The notes: generated by a model from the sequence alone, not told the origin. 64,000 nt of DNA from Hymenobacter sp. DG25B (GCF_000801315.1 NZ_CP010054.1:2604001-2668000); one strand, 5' to 3'. Positions 27,490 through 35,450 are shown, counted from the stretch's first letter. Numbers and translations: made by a program.

Positions 27490-28521
27490 ATGTCTAACGA
27501 TAACATTTACACCGCCCGTCAGCAGCATATTCTGCTCATTGTATGTCTGGTGGGACTGGCTACCCTTATTCTGGTGGGGCTGGGCAGCTACACCACGGCT
27601 TTTTTGGGCTCGGGCATTTTGTATGTGGTGTTTCGCCCGTGGTTTCAGAAGCTGGTAAATGAGCGGGGCTGGAATAAGCAGTTTGTTTCGTTTTTCCTGC
27701 TCACCTTCGCTTTTGTAGTCATTATTCTCCCGTTTACGGCTCTATCCTTCATGCTGGTAGACCGCATCCGGCAGTACGCGCAGGACACCAGCCAGATTAT
27801 GGCCGTGCTGCACCGGGTAGAGCAGCTCATTGGCTACACGTTCACCTCCGAGCAAAACGTGCGCACCATTGTGCAGCAGAGCATGAGCTGGCTGAGCCAG
27901 CGCATTCCGTCCCTGGCCAGCGGGCTGCTGCATTTCACGGTAGTAATTGGCCTGATGCTGTTTGCGCTGTATTTCATGTTTATTGAGGAGGCTGCCTTTC
28001 TGCGGGGGCTGCACCGCTACCTGCCCTTCCGCCCCGGCACGCTGCGCGAGATGGGCGAGTCCCTGAAAAATAACGTGAATGCCAACGTCATTGGGTCGGC
28101 GCTTATCTCCATCATTCAGGCTATTCTGACTGGAGTCGCCCTTTGGTTTTTTGGCGTGAGCGATGCTGATTTCTGGGGGGTGGTGGCATTCTTTATGGCC
28201 TTTATTCCCGTACTGGGCACGCCGCTGGTCTGGGGGCCGGCCGCCATTATTAGAATTGCGCAGGGCGAAACTACTCAGGGTGTGGGCCTGCTATTGGTGG
28301 GGGTTATCGTCATCATGAACATTGACAACCTGCTGCGCATTGTGCTGGCCAAGCGCATCGGGGATATTCACCCGCTCATCACGCTGGCCGGGGTGGTACT
28401 GGGCGTTGAGATTTTCGGTATTCTGGGCCTGGTACTCGGGCCGTTGCTCCTCTCCTATTTTATTGTGCTCACCAAAGTATTTGAGCGCGAAAACCGCAGC
28501 CGGCGGGAGTCCGGCATTTGA
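27490..28521 (+). CDS. AI-2E family transporter
   Basis: A 343-residue polytopic membrane protein of the AI-2E (UPF0118/PerM) family. It has paired hydrophobic helices at the N-terminus (about 14-55 and 65-90), a central soluble part, and C-terminal helices with the conserved GDIHPLITLAGVVLGVEIFGILGLVLGPLL-type segment. Members have been linked to autoinducer-2 export or Na+/H+ antiport; the substrate cannot be told from sequence. ATG at 27490 is chosen since the frame upstream lies in the terminator. It ends at a bidirectional terminator shared with the HIT-NuiA gene. Confidence 0.9.
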   Translation: MSNDNIYTARQQHILLIVCLVGLATLILVGLGSYTTAFLGSGILYVVFRPWFQKLVNERGWNKQFVSFFLLTFAFVVIILPFTALSFMLVDRIRQYAQDTSQIMAVLHRVEQLIGYTFTSEQNVRTIVQQSMSWLSQRIPSLASGLLHFTVVIGLMLFALYFMFIEEAAFLRGLHRYLPFRPGTLREMGESLKNNVNANVIGSALISIIQAILTGVALWFFGVSDADFWGVVAFFMAFIPVLGTPLVWGPAAIIRIAQGETTQGVGLLLVGVIVIMNIDNLLRIVLAKRIGDIHPLITLAGVVLGVEIFGILGLVLGPLLLSYFIVLTKVFERENRSRRESGI

Positions 28522-28544
28522 TTATCAACTACTTCAAAAGCATT

Positions 28545-28586
28545 TAACAAAGAAGACCACCTTTCCCAAGGCGGTCTTCTTTGTTA
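28545..28586. terminator. Bidirectional terminator between AI-2E and HIT genes
   Basis: TAACAAAGAAGACC (28545-28558) pairs perfectly with GGTCTTCTTTGTTA (28573-28586) around a 14-base centre that can extend the stem with mismatches. T-rich tracts on both strands suit the convergent genes. Confidence 0.88.
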
Positions 28587-28619
28587 AGAATTATTAAGCC
28601 TGAGCTTTAGTCAGTTATC

Positions 28620-29483
28620 CTAGGTTTCCGTCAGGACGGTTTTGAAGCCGGCCAGCTTACCGTTATCGGTTTTGCCCAGAGCATATACAGTTACCTGCGG
28701 GCCACTGCCCAGCCGATACACTTTTACATCCTGCAGTTCCTGTTTCAGGAACATCTGCAGGGCCTTGAAGCGGTTAGCCAGCGCGGGGTCACCCAGCACG
28801 CCGTCGTCGGCGGTGTGGTTGCGCAGGAAATAGGTCAGCTCCTGGGTTTCCACTTTGGTATCGGCAGGCATGCCAACCAGCTTCACCAGCGCTTTGTCCG
28901 ACAGCGCTCCGTCCGGCGCGGCCAGGCTCACGGCTTCCAGCGGCGCATCCGATTCGCTCATGAAAAACAGCCCTTTGGTGAGCTGCTTCAGCTGATTTAG
29001 GGTAGCATCTGCCTCAGCCGATACTTTGTCCCCACTACTTGTGGCCTTGGGGGTAGCTCCTGTTTTTTCAGCAGCGGCAATACCATTATCCGGTACTTTG
29101 GCGGCAATGGCGGCGGCCAGCTCCTTCATGCGCTCCTCGGCCACCTTAATCTTAGGGTTGGCGAAGTTCATATCCGAAACCTTGTGCATAGGTATCAGGT
29201 GAATGTGCGCGTGGGGCACTTCCAGCCCGATGACGGCCACGCCAATGCGCCGGCAGGGCACGGCTGCCTGCACCCCTTTTGCTACGCGCTGCGCAAACAG
29301 GTGCAGGGCCGCCAGTTCAGCGGGTGGCAGGTCGAAAATATAGTCTACTTCCTTCTTCGGAATCACCAGGGTGTGGCCTTCTACCAGCGGCGTAATGTCC
29401 AGAAAGGCCAGGTGGTGGTCGTCATCGGCTACTTTGTAGGCCGGCAGCTCGCCGGAAACGATGCGCGAGAAGATAGAAGGCAT
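28620..29483 (-). CDS. HIT-domain protein fused to a NuiA-like nuclease-inhibitor domain
   Basis: A 287-residue, probably cytosolic fusion. Residues 1-135 are a histidine-triad (HIT) nucleotide hydrolase of the HinT/HIT type, with the catalytic H91-A-H93-I-H95 triad in VPHAHIHLIP; such enzymes hydrolyse nucleoside phosphoramidates or dinucleotides. After a linker rich in Ala, Lys and Ser (about 136-158), residues 160-287 match the Anabaena nuclease A inhibitor NuiA: LNQLKQLTKGLFFMSESD near its start, VYRLGSG and GKLAGFKTVLTET at the end. From recalled structural work, NuiA uses Glu24 and its C-terminal Thr to reach the nuclease metal; Glu177 and the terminal Thr287 are the equivalents here. 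Typical HIT proteins end at about 130 residues. Confidence 0.9.
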   Translation of the reverse strand: MPSIFSRIVSGELPAYKVADDDHHLAFLDITPLVEGHTLVIPKKEVDYIFDLPPAELAALHLFAQRVAKGVQAAVPCRRIGVAVIGLEVPHAHIHLIPMHKVSDMNFANPKIKVAEERMKELAAAIAAKVPDNGIAAAEKTGATPKATSSGDKVSAEADATLNQLKQLTKGLFFMSESDAPLEAVSLAAPDGALSDKALVKLVGMPADTKVETQELTYFLRNHTADDGVLGDPALANRFKALQMFLKQELQDVKVYRLGSGPQVTVYALGKTDNGKLAGFKTVLTET

Positions 29484-29492
29484 GGTTTTAAA

Positions 29493-29656
29493 GCGGTTAG
29501 CTGATGGCTGTTGGCTGCTGGCTTTGAGCCGATGGCCAGCAACCGGAGTTGTTGAGACGGGAAATATACTCCAAATGACAAAGAAAAGGCCACTGTATGG
29601 AACAGTGGCCTTTTCTATTATCGAGAGCTAATAGCCAGCAGCCATCAGCTAACCGC
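29493..29656. repeat. Palindromic element flanking the greA terminator
   Basis: Arms of 31 bases (29493-29523 and 29626-29656) are inverted copies with about four mismatches; the outer 18 bases, starting GCGGTTAGCTGATGGC, are perfect. They enclose 100 bases including a separate terminator hairpin. The left arm begins 9 bases upstream of the HIT-NuiA ATG, so the element also forms that gene's leader. Confidence 0.8.
29583..29615 (-). terminator. Intrinsic terminator after greA
   Basis: A perfect 14-base stem, GAAAAGGCCACTGT (29583-29596) with ACAGTGGCCTTTTC (29602-29615) and a 5-base loop, lies 48 bases after the greA stop on the minus strand. The T tract is formed by the stem end and TTTGTC beyond. 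Confidence 0.88.
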
Positions 29657-29662
29657 CTGAAA

Positions 29663-30136
29663 TCAGCGGCTGATTTCCAGAATCTCGAACTGCAGCTTGC
29701 CGGCGGGCACGGTAATTTCGGCGGTATCGCCAGCCGATTTGCCCAGCAGGCCTTTACCAATCGGCGACTTCACGGAAATCTTACCGGCGGCCAGGTTGGC
29801 TTCTTCCTCGGCTACCAGCGTGTAGTCGAGCACCATATTATTCTTCAGATTTTTCAGCTTCACCTTGCTCATAATGAGCACTTTACTGGCATCCAGATTG
29901 CTTTCATCCAGCAGGCGGGCGTTGCCCAGCACCTCTTCCAGCTTGGAGATTTTCAATTCCAGGTGACCCTGCGACTCCTTGGCAGCGTCGTACTCGGCAT
30001 TCTCGCTCAGGTCGCCCTTGTCGCGTGCTTCAGCCAGCTGACGGGCGGCCTCGGCGCGGCCGCGGATTTTGAGGTCCTGCAGTTCGTCCTTGAGTCTTTG
30101 CAGGCCTTCCGGGGTATAATAGTTGACAGTAGACAT
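29663..30136 (-). CDS. greA: Transcription elongation factor GreA
   Basis: A 157-residue GreA. The N-terminal coiled coil (about 1-75) carries the acidic tip in GDLSENAEYDAAKE, which enters the RNA polymerase secondary channel and stimulates cleavage of backtracked RNA. The C-terminal FKBP-like domain (about 80-157) ends in GKLQFEILEISR. The ATG at 30136 is preferred to an in-frame start at 30214. The leader contains a candidate promoter (30212-30219) and then a terminator-like hairpin before the ATG, which suggests attenuation. Confidence 0.95.
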   Translation of the reverse strand: MSTVNYYTPEGLQRLKDELQDLKIRGRAEAARQLAEARDKGDLSENAEYDAAKESQGHLELKISKLEEVLGNARLLDESNLDASKVLIMSKVKLKNLKNNMVLDYTLVAEEEANLAAGKISVKSPIGKGLLGKSAGDTAEITVPAGKLQFEILEISR

Positions 30137-30155
30137 GAGCGTGAGATGGTAAGCT

Positions 30156-30195
30156 AAAAAACAAGGAGAACGGTCAGCAGTGCCGACCGTTCTCC
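30156..30195 (-). promoter_or_regulatory. Terminator-like hairpin in the greA leader
   Basis: The stem GGAGAACGGTC (30185-30195 on the minus strand) pairs perfectly with its partner at 30165-30175 around a 9-base loop. It is followed on the minus strand by TTGTTTTTT and then the greA ATG 20 bases on. It may end the upstream dehydrogenase transcript, or act as an attenuator because a promoter-like element lies between that gene and the hairpin. Confidence 0.75.
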
Positions 30196-30211
30196 CGATA
30201 CAGGTTTGAGA

Positions 30212-30219
30212 CAAATATA
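30212..30219 (-). promoter_or_regulatory. Candidate -7 promoter element for greA
   Basis: On the minus strand this reads TATATTTG, an exact TAnnTTTG match, located 76 bases upstream of the greA ATG and just before the leader hairpin. No exact -33 TTTG is seen. Confidence 0.45.
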
Positions 30220-30265
30220 CGAGTCTGCCACTAATGTTGCCATAGGCCGCCTCCCGAAGATTCCG

Positions 30266-31207
30266 TTACGGACGCAGGAATGCCGCAATTTTATGAGCCA
30301 GCACCTGATTTATGCGCTCATAAGACTGGTGCGTCCAGCCCCCAATATGCGGCGAGAGCACCACGTTGGGGGCTGATATTAGAAACTGGAAGCGCGCCTG
30401 CTGCTCCGGCGAAAGAGCCGTAAGTTTTTCATTTTCGAGCACATCGAGGGCTACCCCGCGCACCTGGCCGCTTTGCAGCGCCCGCACCAGCGCCGCGTGG
30501 TCCAGCACCTCCCCGCGGGCCGTATTTACCAGCCAGATAGGGTTGCGGAAGCCGTTCAGGAACGCTTCATTCACGAAATGATGATTGGCCGCGGTATACG
30601 GAATGTGCAGGCTTAGCACTTCGGCCCGGGCTTGCAGCTCCGCCAGGGTAACGGCGCTGGCAAAGCCGCCGGTGTCGCAGAACGGGTCCTGGTCGTAGGT
30701 GAGCACAGTGCAGCCAAAGGCGGCCAGGCGGCGCGCAAAGGCCTTGCCCATGTGCCCGCACCCGAGGATACCCACGGCTTTGCCGCCCAGCTCTTCGCCC
30801 CGGTTGGCCTCGCGCCGCCACTGGCCCTGGCGTACTTCCTGGTCGGCACGCACGATGTTGCGCAACAGGGCCAGGAGCAGGCCCAGCGCGTACTCGCCCA
30901 CGGCGTCGCGGTTGCCCTCAGGCGCGTTGAGTAGCATTACGCCGGCGGCCGTCAGGGCTTCTTCGTCAATGTTATCTACTCCGGCGCCGGCCCGGGCTAC
31001 GTAGCGCAGTTGGGGACCGTGGGCCAGCAGGGCAGCCGTAATGCGCAGCTTGCTGCGCACCATCAGGCCCTCGTAGGGGTGCGCGGCCAGGGCGGCGGGT
31101 ACTTCGGCCGCGGTCAGATCAGGTCGGTAATGCAGCTGCACGCCTATTTCTGCCATGTAATCGGGCAGGCTGGGGTGCATTTCATCGATAACGAGGCAGA
31201 GGGACAC
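30266..31207 (-). CDS. D-2-hydroxyacid dehydrogenase (phosphoglycerate-dehydrogenase-like)
   Basis: A 313-residue NAD-dependent D-2-hydroxyacid dehydrogenase. The Rossmann motif GILGCGHMGKAFA, catalytic Arg in NTARGEVLD, Glu in LDVLENEK and His in LSPHIGGWT are all present. The length and AGAGVDNID segment resemble 3-phosphoglycerate dehydrogenase lacking C-terminal ACT domains, so serine biosynthesis is plausible; other 2-hydroxyacids are possible. The start is a GTG at 31207. It lies between rsmA and greA on the same strand; the 58-base gap to rsmA permits co-transcription. Confidence 0.88.
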   Translation of the reverse strand: MSLCLVIDEMHPSLPDYMAEIGVQLHYRPDLTAAEVPAALAAHPYEGLMVRSKLRITAALLAHGPQLRYVARAGAGVDNIDEEALTAAGVMLLNAPEGNRDAVGEYALGLLLALLRNIVRADQEVRQGQWRREANRGEELGGKAVGILGCGHMGKAFARRLAAFGCTVLTYDQDPFCDTGGFASAVTLAELQARAEVLSLHIPYTAANHHFVNEAFLNGFRNPIWLVNTARGEVLDHAALVRALQSGQVRGVALDVLENEKLTALSPEQQARFQFLISAPNVVLSPHIGGWTHQSYERINQVLAHKIAAFLRP

Positions 31208-31266
31208 TGGCTGAATTTTCTACAACTATTGATGAAGTATGCGGTAACAAGGGCGGGCGAAAACGG

Positions 31267-32058
31267 CTAATCGTTATGCCGGAATTTCTCCACGTGCTGC
31301 GTCAGGCCCACAAAATCAGCCACGCTAAGCTGCTCGGCCCGCTTCTCAAAAATGGGGTCCGTAGTATTCTCCGGCAGCATACCAAAGGGCTTCAGGGCAT
31401 TGCGCAGGGTTTTGCGGCGGGTGGCAAACGCCTGCTTTACTACTTTGAAGAACAGCTTCTCGTCGCAGGCCAGCTTTTCGGTGGTGTTGCGCGTGAGGCG
31501 AATAACGGCCGACTGTACCTTGGGCGGCGGGTTGAACACGTGCGGCGGCACCGTAAACAGGTACTCTATCTTATAATAGGCCTGCAAAAGCACGCTCAGA
31601 ATACCGTAGGTTTTAGAGCCGGGCCCTTCCGCCAGGCGGTCGGCTACTTCCTTCTGAATCATGCCCACTACCTCGCGCACTTGCTGCCGGTGGGCCAGCA
31701 CCTGAAAGTAAATCTGGGTGCTGATGTTGTAGGGAAAGTTGCCGATGATGCTGATGGGCTGATCATTATAGAGCTTACCCAGATCCATCTTCAGAAAGTC
31801 GGCGGAATGAATGCGGCCGTCCAGCGAAGGAAAATGCTGCTGCAGATACGCCACCGATTCGCGGTCAATTTCCACTACTGACGTGCGATACTCGGTGTGC
31901 TGCAGCAAGGTTCCCGTCAGTACACCCATGCCCGGGCCAATTTCCAGCACCTCGGTTACGCCATCGGGCAGCTGCAACGACTCCACAATGCGCCGCGCAA
32001 TGTTCGGATCGGCCAGGAAGTGTTGACCGAGGTGTTTTTTGGCTTTAACTGAATCCAT
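31267..32058 (-). CDS. rsmA: 16S rRNA dimethyladenosine transferase RsmA/KsgA
   Basis: A 263-residue methyltransferase that dimethylates two adjacent adenosines in helix 45 of 16S rRNA, a late step of 30S assembly. Motifs seen are KKHLGQHFLAD at the N-terminus, the SAM-binding EIGPGMGVLT, the catalytic NFPYNIS, and the C-terminal basic segment FATRRKTLRNALK. ATG at 32058 follows family length; an in-frame start at 32103 would add unconserved residues. It is divergent from pepA. Confidence 0.95.
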   Translation of the reverse strand: MDSVKAKKHLGQHFLADPNIARRIVESLQLPDGVTEVLEIGPGMGVLTGTLLQHTEYRTSVVEIDRESVAYLQQHFPSLDGRIHSADFLKMDLGKLYNDQPISIIGNFPYNISTQIYFQVLAHRQQVREVVGMIQKEVADRLAEGPGSKTYGILSVLLQAYYKIEYLFTVPPHVFNPPPKVQSAVIRLTRNTTEKLACDEKLFFKVVKQAFATRRKTLRNALKPFGMLPENTTDPIFEKRAEQLSVADFVGLTQHVEKFRHND

Positions 32059-32228
32059 TTTCCGGGAAGGTAAGGCGAGGAATGAGGCGGCAGGCCGTAA
32101 CATGCGTATGCAGATTTCCGGTGAGCAAATGGGGAAAGAAGGCGGCCTACTTACGGCAGCCTTCCTCGTACCAGCATCTCACTTCTACAAAACAACTACC
32201 TTGCACGCCCTCAAAGATACGTCTGACT

Positions 32229-33683
32229 ATGTCGCTTCAGCTCGCCTACGCCACCGAATTCCCTAAAAACGCCAACACGGTTTTCCTGCTGCCCACTGGC
32301 ACCACCACGCTGCCCGAGGAAGCCGCCACTGATTTGCCGGCCCAGGCCCGCCAGTTTGTGGCCGACCAGCTGGCCGCCGATAACAAGCTGATTGCGCTGA
32401 ATCATTACTCGCACCGCCATTATTTTGTGGTGGCCGCCGATAAAAAAACACCCTATCAGGTAGCCGAAGATTTGCGCAAGCAGGGCCACAAGCTCCACGC
32501 CCAGTTGAAAGCCGATAAGGTAAAAGAGGTGTTCGTACAGGACCTGACGGCTGATGGCGCGGGCGCGCTGCCCTTCGCCGAAGGTCTGGCCCTCACGGCC
32601 TACCAGTTTGAAGGCTATAAAACCGATGCCAAGTCAAAAGCTGCGGCCGAGCTGACCTCTGTGCACCTCTCCGGCCCTAACCTGACAGAAGCCGCTGTGC
32701 AGGAGCTGACCAACGTCGTAGACGGCGTACTACTGGCCCGCGACCTGGTAAACGCGCCACTGAATAAGCTGAACGCCATTCAGTTTGCCGAGCGCATGGC
32801 CGAGGCCGGTGAGCAGGCCGGTTTCCACACCGAAATTCTGGATCTGGTGCGCATTGAAGCCCTGCGCATGGGCGGTCTGCTGGCCGTGAACCAGGGCAGC
32901 CCCGAGCCGCCCACGTTCACCATTATGGAATACAAGCCGGCAGATGCTAAAAACGACAAGCCATTTGTGCTCGTCGGCAAAGGCGTGGTGTACGACACCG
33001 GCGGGCTAAGCCTGAAGCCCACCCCCGGCGGCATGGACACCATGAAGTGCGACATGGCCGGCGGGGCCGCCGTAGTAGGCACGCTCTATGCGCTGGCTAA
33101 AAACCAGGTACCCCTGCACGTCATCGGCCTGGTGCCCGCCACCGACAACCGCCCCGGCGGCCTGGCCTTCACCCCCGGCGACGTGATTACCATGTACAGC
33201 GGCCTCACGGTGGAAGTCTTAAACACTGATGCCGAAGGCCGACTTCTCTTGGGCGATGCACTGGCATTTGCCAAGAAATATCAGCCCGAACTGGTAGTTG
33301 ATGTAGCCACCCTGACCGGCGCCGCTGCCCGCGCCGTGGGCAAAGAAGGCATTGCCGCCATGGGCACCGCCGAGGACGACACCATGGCCGCGCTGAAAAC
33401 TGCTGGCAACCGCGTGTATGAGCGCATCGTGGAATTCCCGCTCTGGGAAGAGTACGCCGAGCATATCAAGAGTGACATTGCCGACATTGCGAACCTGGGC
33501 AAGGCCGAAGCCGGCCAGATATCAGCGGGCAAATTCCTGGAGCGCTTCACCGAAGGCTACCCTTGGATTCACTTGGACATTGCCGCCCCCGCCTACCTCT
33601 CCGCCCCCGACAGCTACCGCGGCAAAAACGGCACCGGCACCGCCGTGCGCCTGCTTTATGATTTTTTGAAAGCGAAAGCCTAA
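32229..33683 (+). CDS. pepA: Leucyl aminopeptidase, M17 family
   Basis: A 484-residue cytosolic zinc aminopeptidase. The M17 signature NTDAEGRLLLGDAL is intact, as are the metal-binding lysine region VGKGVVYDTGGLSLKP and DMAGGAAV. The N-terminal macro-like domain (about 1-165) is present. It releases N-terminal residues, preferring Leu, in peptide turnover. The ATG at 32229 is used; a TACCTTGC element about 20 bases upstream is a plausible -7 variant, and the frame upstream of it overlaps the divergent rsmA region. A family-B repeat follows. Confidence 0.93.
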   Translation: MSLQLAYATEFPKNANTVFLLPTGTTTLPEEAATDLPAQARQFVADQLAADNKLIALNHYSHRHYFVVAADKKTPYQVAEDLRKQGHKLHAQLKADKVKEVFVQDLTADGAGALPFAEGLALTAYQFEGYKTDAKSKAAAELTSVHLSGPNLTEAAVQELTNVVDGVLLARDLVNAPLNKLNAIQFAERMAEAGEQAGFHTEILDLVRIEALRMGGLLAVNQGSPEPPTFTIMEYKPADAKNDKPFVLVGKGVVYDTGGLSLKPTPGGMDTMKCDMAGGAAVVGTLYALAKNQVPLHVIGLVPATDNRPGGLAFTPGDVITMYSGLTVEVLNTDAEGRLLLGDALAFAKKYQPELVVDVATLTGAAARAVGKEGIAAMGTAEDDTMAALKTAGNRVYERIVEFPLWEEYAEHIKSDIADIANLGKAEAGQISAGKFLERFTEGYPWIHLDIAAPAYLSAPDSYRGKNGTGTAVRLLYDFLKAKA

Positions 33684-33696
33684 GTAAATAAGAACG

Positions 33697-33793
33697 TCAT
33701 GCTGAGCGTAGTCGAAGCATCTCGCTAGTGTGGTAAAATCAATAGCACCACAACATCAGCACGCGAGAGGTCCCGACTTAGCTCGACATGACA
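33697..33793. repeat. Palindromic intergenic repeat, family B copy 1
   Basis: A 97-base element begins GTCATGCTGAGCGTAGTCGA and ends with the inverted GTCGAGC-type arm (TCGACATGAC). The inner arms are CATCTCGC and GCGAGAG. Its CACAACATCAGCACGCGAGA segment recurs in the composite at 56.8 kb and, shortened, near 50.5 kb. It separates pepA and pdxA. Confidence 0.8.
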
Positions 33794-33849
33794 ATTGGCA
33801 GGCTCAGCATACCCGCCTCAACTAGATAACTCCAAGTAAAACCTCACTC

Positions 33850-34869
33850 ATGCTCCCACGCATTGGTATTTCCGTCGGTGACCTGGCTGGCATCGGGCCG
33901 GAAATCATTTATAAGACGTTTCTCGACAGCCGCCTGCTCAAGTACTGCACGCCCGTGGTATATGGCACCGCGACCGTGCTCTTCGATGAGTTTCCGGTAG
34001 ACGAGCAGGCCGGGCACCTCACCTTCCGTCAGGTGCGCTCCGCCGCCGATATTGACCCCGGCAAGTTGAACGCGGTAACCTGCTGGGAAGATGATTTCGC
34101 CCTCACACCTGGCCAGCCCAGCGCGGCCAGCGGCGCGGCCGCCCGGCAGTCGTTGCTGGCCGCTGCCCGCGACCTGAAGGCCGGATTGCTGGATGCATTG
34201 GTAACGGCGCCCATCAGCAAGGAAAACACCCAGGCCGATGACTTCCGCTACCCCGGCCACACGGAATTCCTGACCAGCTTTTTCGGCGCCCCCGAAAGCC
34301 TCATGCTGCTGGCCAGCGAAGAGCTGCGTGTAGCTACCGTTACGGGCCATATTGCTCTGAAAGACGTGCCGGGCAAAATCACCAAGGAGCTGCTGGCAAC
34401 CAAGCTGCGCATCCTGCTGAATTCCCTGAAGCAGGACTTCGGTATTCAGAAACCCCGCGTGGCCGTGCTCGGCCTTAATCCCCACGCTGGTGAAAACGGG
34501 CTGCTGGGTACCGAAGAGCAGGAGATTGTGGAGCCCGTGATTCAGGATTTTCTGAATGATGGTCACCTGGTTTTCGGCCCGTTCCCGGCCGATGGCTACT
34601 TCGGCACCGGCCAGTTCCGGCAGTTTGATGCCACGCTTTCCTTGTACCACGACCAGGGCCTGATTCCCTTTAAAACCCTGGCCTTTGAGCGGGGCGTCAA
34701 CTTCACGGCGGGCCTGCCCGTTATCCGCACCTCCCCCGACCACGGTACGGCGTACGGCCTGGCCGGCACTTTCCGCGCCGATCCAACTTCCTTCCGGGAA
34801 GCCCTTTACATGGCCTGTAATCTGGTGCGTGAGCGGGCCGGGCAGGTAGCGGTGAAGGAGAAAAGATAA
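33850..34869 (+). CDS. pdxA: 4-hydroxythreonine-4-phosphate dehydrogenase
   Basis: A 339-residue enzyme of pyridoxal 5'-phosphate synthesis (DXP-dependent route), which oxidises 4-phosphohydroxy-L-threonine with NAD. Family segments are GISVGDLAGIGPEII at the start, the metal-binding His in GHTEFL, HDQGLIPFK, and RTSPDHGTAYGLAG near the C-terminus. The length is normal. It is a plus-strand unit separate from pepA by a repeat element, and is followed by the promoter of the HigA-like gene. Confidence 0.95.
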   Translation: MLPRIGISVGDLAGIGPEIIYKTFLDSRLLKYCTPVVYGTATVLFDEFPVDEQAGHLTFRQVRSAADIDPGKLNAVTCWEDDFALTPGQPSAASGAAARQSLLAAARDLKAGLLDALVTAPISKENTQADDFRYPGHTEFLTSFFGAPESLMLLASEELRVATVTGHIALKDVPGKITKELLATKLRILLNSLKQDFGIQKPRVAVLGLNPHAGENGLLGTEEQEIVEPVIQDFLNDGHLVFGPFPADGYFGTGQFRQFDATLSLYHDQGLIPFKTLAFERGVNFTAGLPVIRTSPDHGTAYGLAGTFRADPTSFREALYMACNLVRERAGQVAVKEKR

Positions 34870-34921
34870 GGCACCGAAATAAGCACATAAGCGAAATATT
34901 ATTTCCAAAATCGAAATTTTG

Positions 34922-34953
34922 TTTGCGGTTTTAAAAAATCAACCGTAGGTTTG
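34922..34953 (+). promoter_or_regulatory. Consensus Bacteroidota promoter of the HigA-like gene
   Basis: TTTG at 34922-34925, a 20-base spacer, and TAGGTTTG at 34946-34953 match both elements of the Bacteroidota primary-sigma consensus at the preferred spacing. This is the best promoter in the window. The ATG lies about 52 bases beyond. Confidence 0.75.
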
Positions 34954-35005
34954 TATCCTCAAAGCCGGCGGATGATGTGCCGGTTTGCTTTTTTCTCTGC
35001 TTTCG

Positions 35006-35374
35006 ATGATGCTCAATACCCCTACTGATTACCGTACCGCGCTCCGCCGACTGGACGCGCTGGTAGCAGCAGGTGTGGAAGGGAATGCCGCTCTGGAAGC
35101 GGAGTTTCGGGAGCTGATTATTGCCCTGGACACCTACGAAAGCAAGCTGGGCCTATTGCCGATTCCCAATCTACCGACCTCCCTGGCCGAGATGATTGAG
35201 CTGAAGCGGCAGCAGATGCGCCTCAAGCAAAAGGATCTGGCGCAGTTGCTGGAAGTACCCGCCGGGCGCCTCTCCCAGATTCTGAGTGGCAAACGGCGCG
35301 TCACGCTGGACCTGGCCAAACGCCTCTACGAACGGTTAGGCATTCCTTCCGATTTCATTTTAAAGAACGCCTGA
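35006..35374 (+). CDS. HTH-XRE regulator, HigA-antitoxin-like, without toxin partner
   Basis: A 122-residue DNA-binding protein. The N-terminal half is helical (TALRRLDALVAAG, then EFRELIIALDTYES); the C-terminal half (about 60-115) is an XRE-type helix-turn-helix with KQKDLAQLLEVPAGRLSQILSGKRRVTLDLAKRLYERL in order. This arrangement is seen in HigA-type antitoxins, but only 136 bases separate it from pdxA and no HigB-like toxin lies on either side. It is therefore probably an orphan regulator. Start is ATG 35006 or 35009. Confidence 0.75.
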   Translation: MMLNTPTDYRTALRRLDALVAAGVEGNAALEAEFRELIIALDTYESKLGLLPIPNLPTSLAEMIELKRQQMRLKQKDLAQLLEVPAGRLSQILSGKRRVTLDLAKRLYERLGIPSDFILKNA

Positions 35375-35421
35375 CCCGCTGCCGTAAGCCGCTTTACCTT
35401 TTACGCAAGCGGAAATATTCC

Positions 35422-35429
35422 TACTTTTG
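35422..35429 (+). promoter_or_regulatory. Candidate -7 promoter element of the DUF177-accC cluster
   Basis: TACTTTTG is an exact TAnnTTTG match 21 bases before the GTG at 35451. A T-rich CTTTTAC at about 35398 could be a weak -33 region. Its position indicates a very short leader for the first gene. Confidence 0.5.
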
Positions 35430-35450
35430 CCGCCTGCTATTACCCTATCT

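Noticed and set aside
35006..35374. Complete HigBA toxin-antitoxin module
   Set aside because: Only the antitoxin-like half exists; there is no room for a toxin upstream and DUF177 lies downstream.
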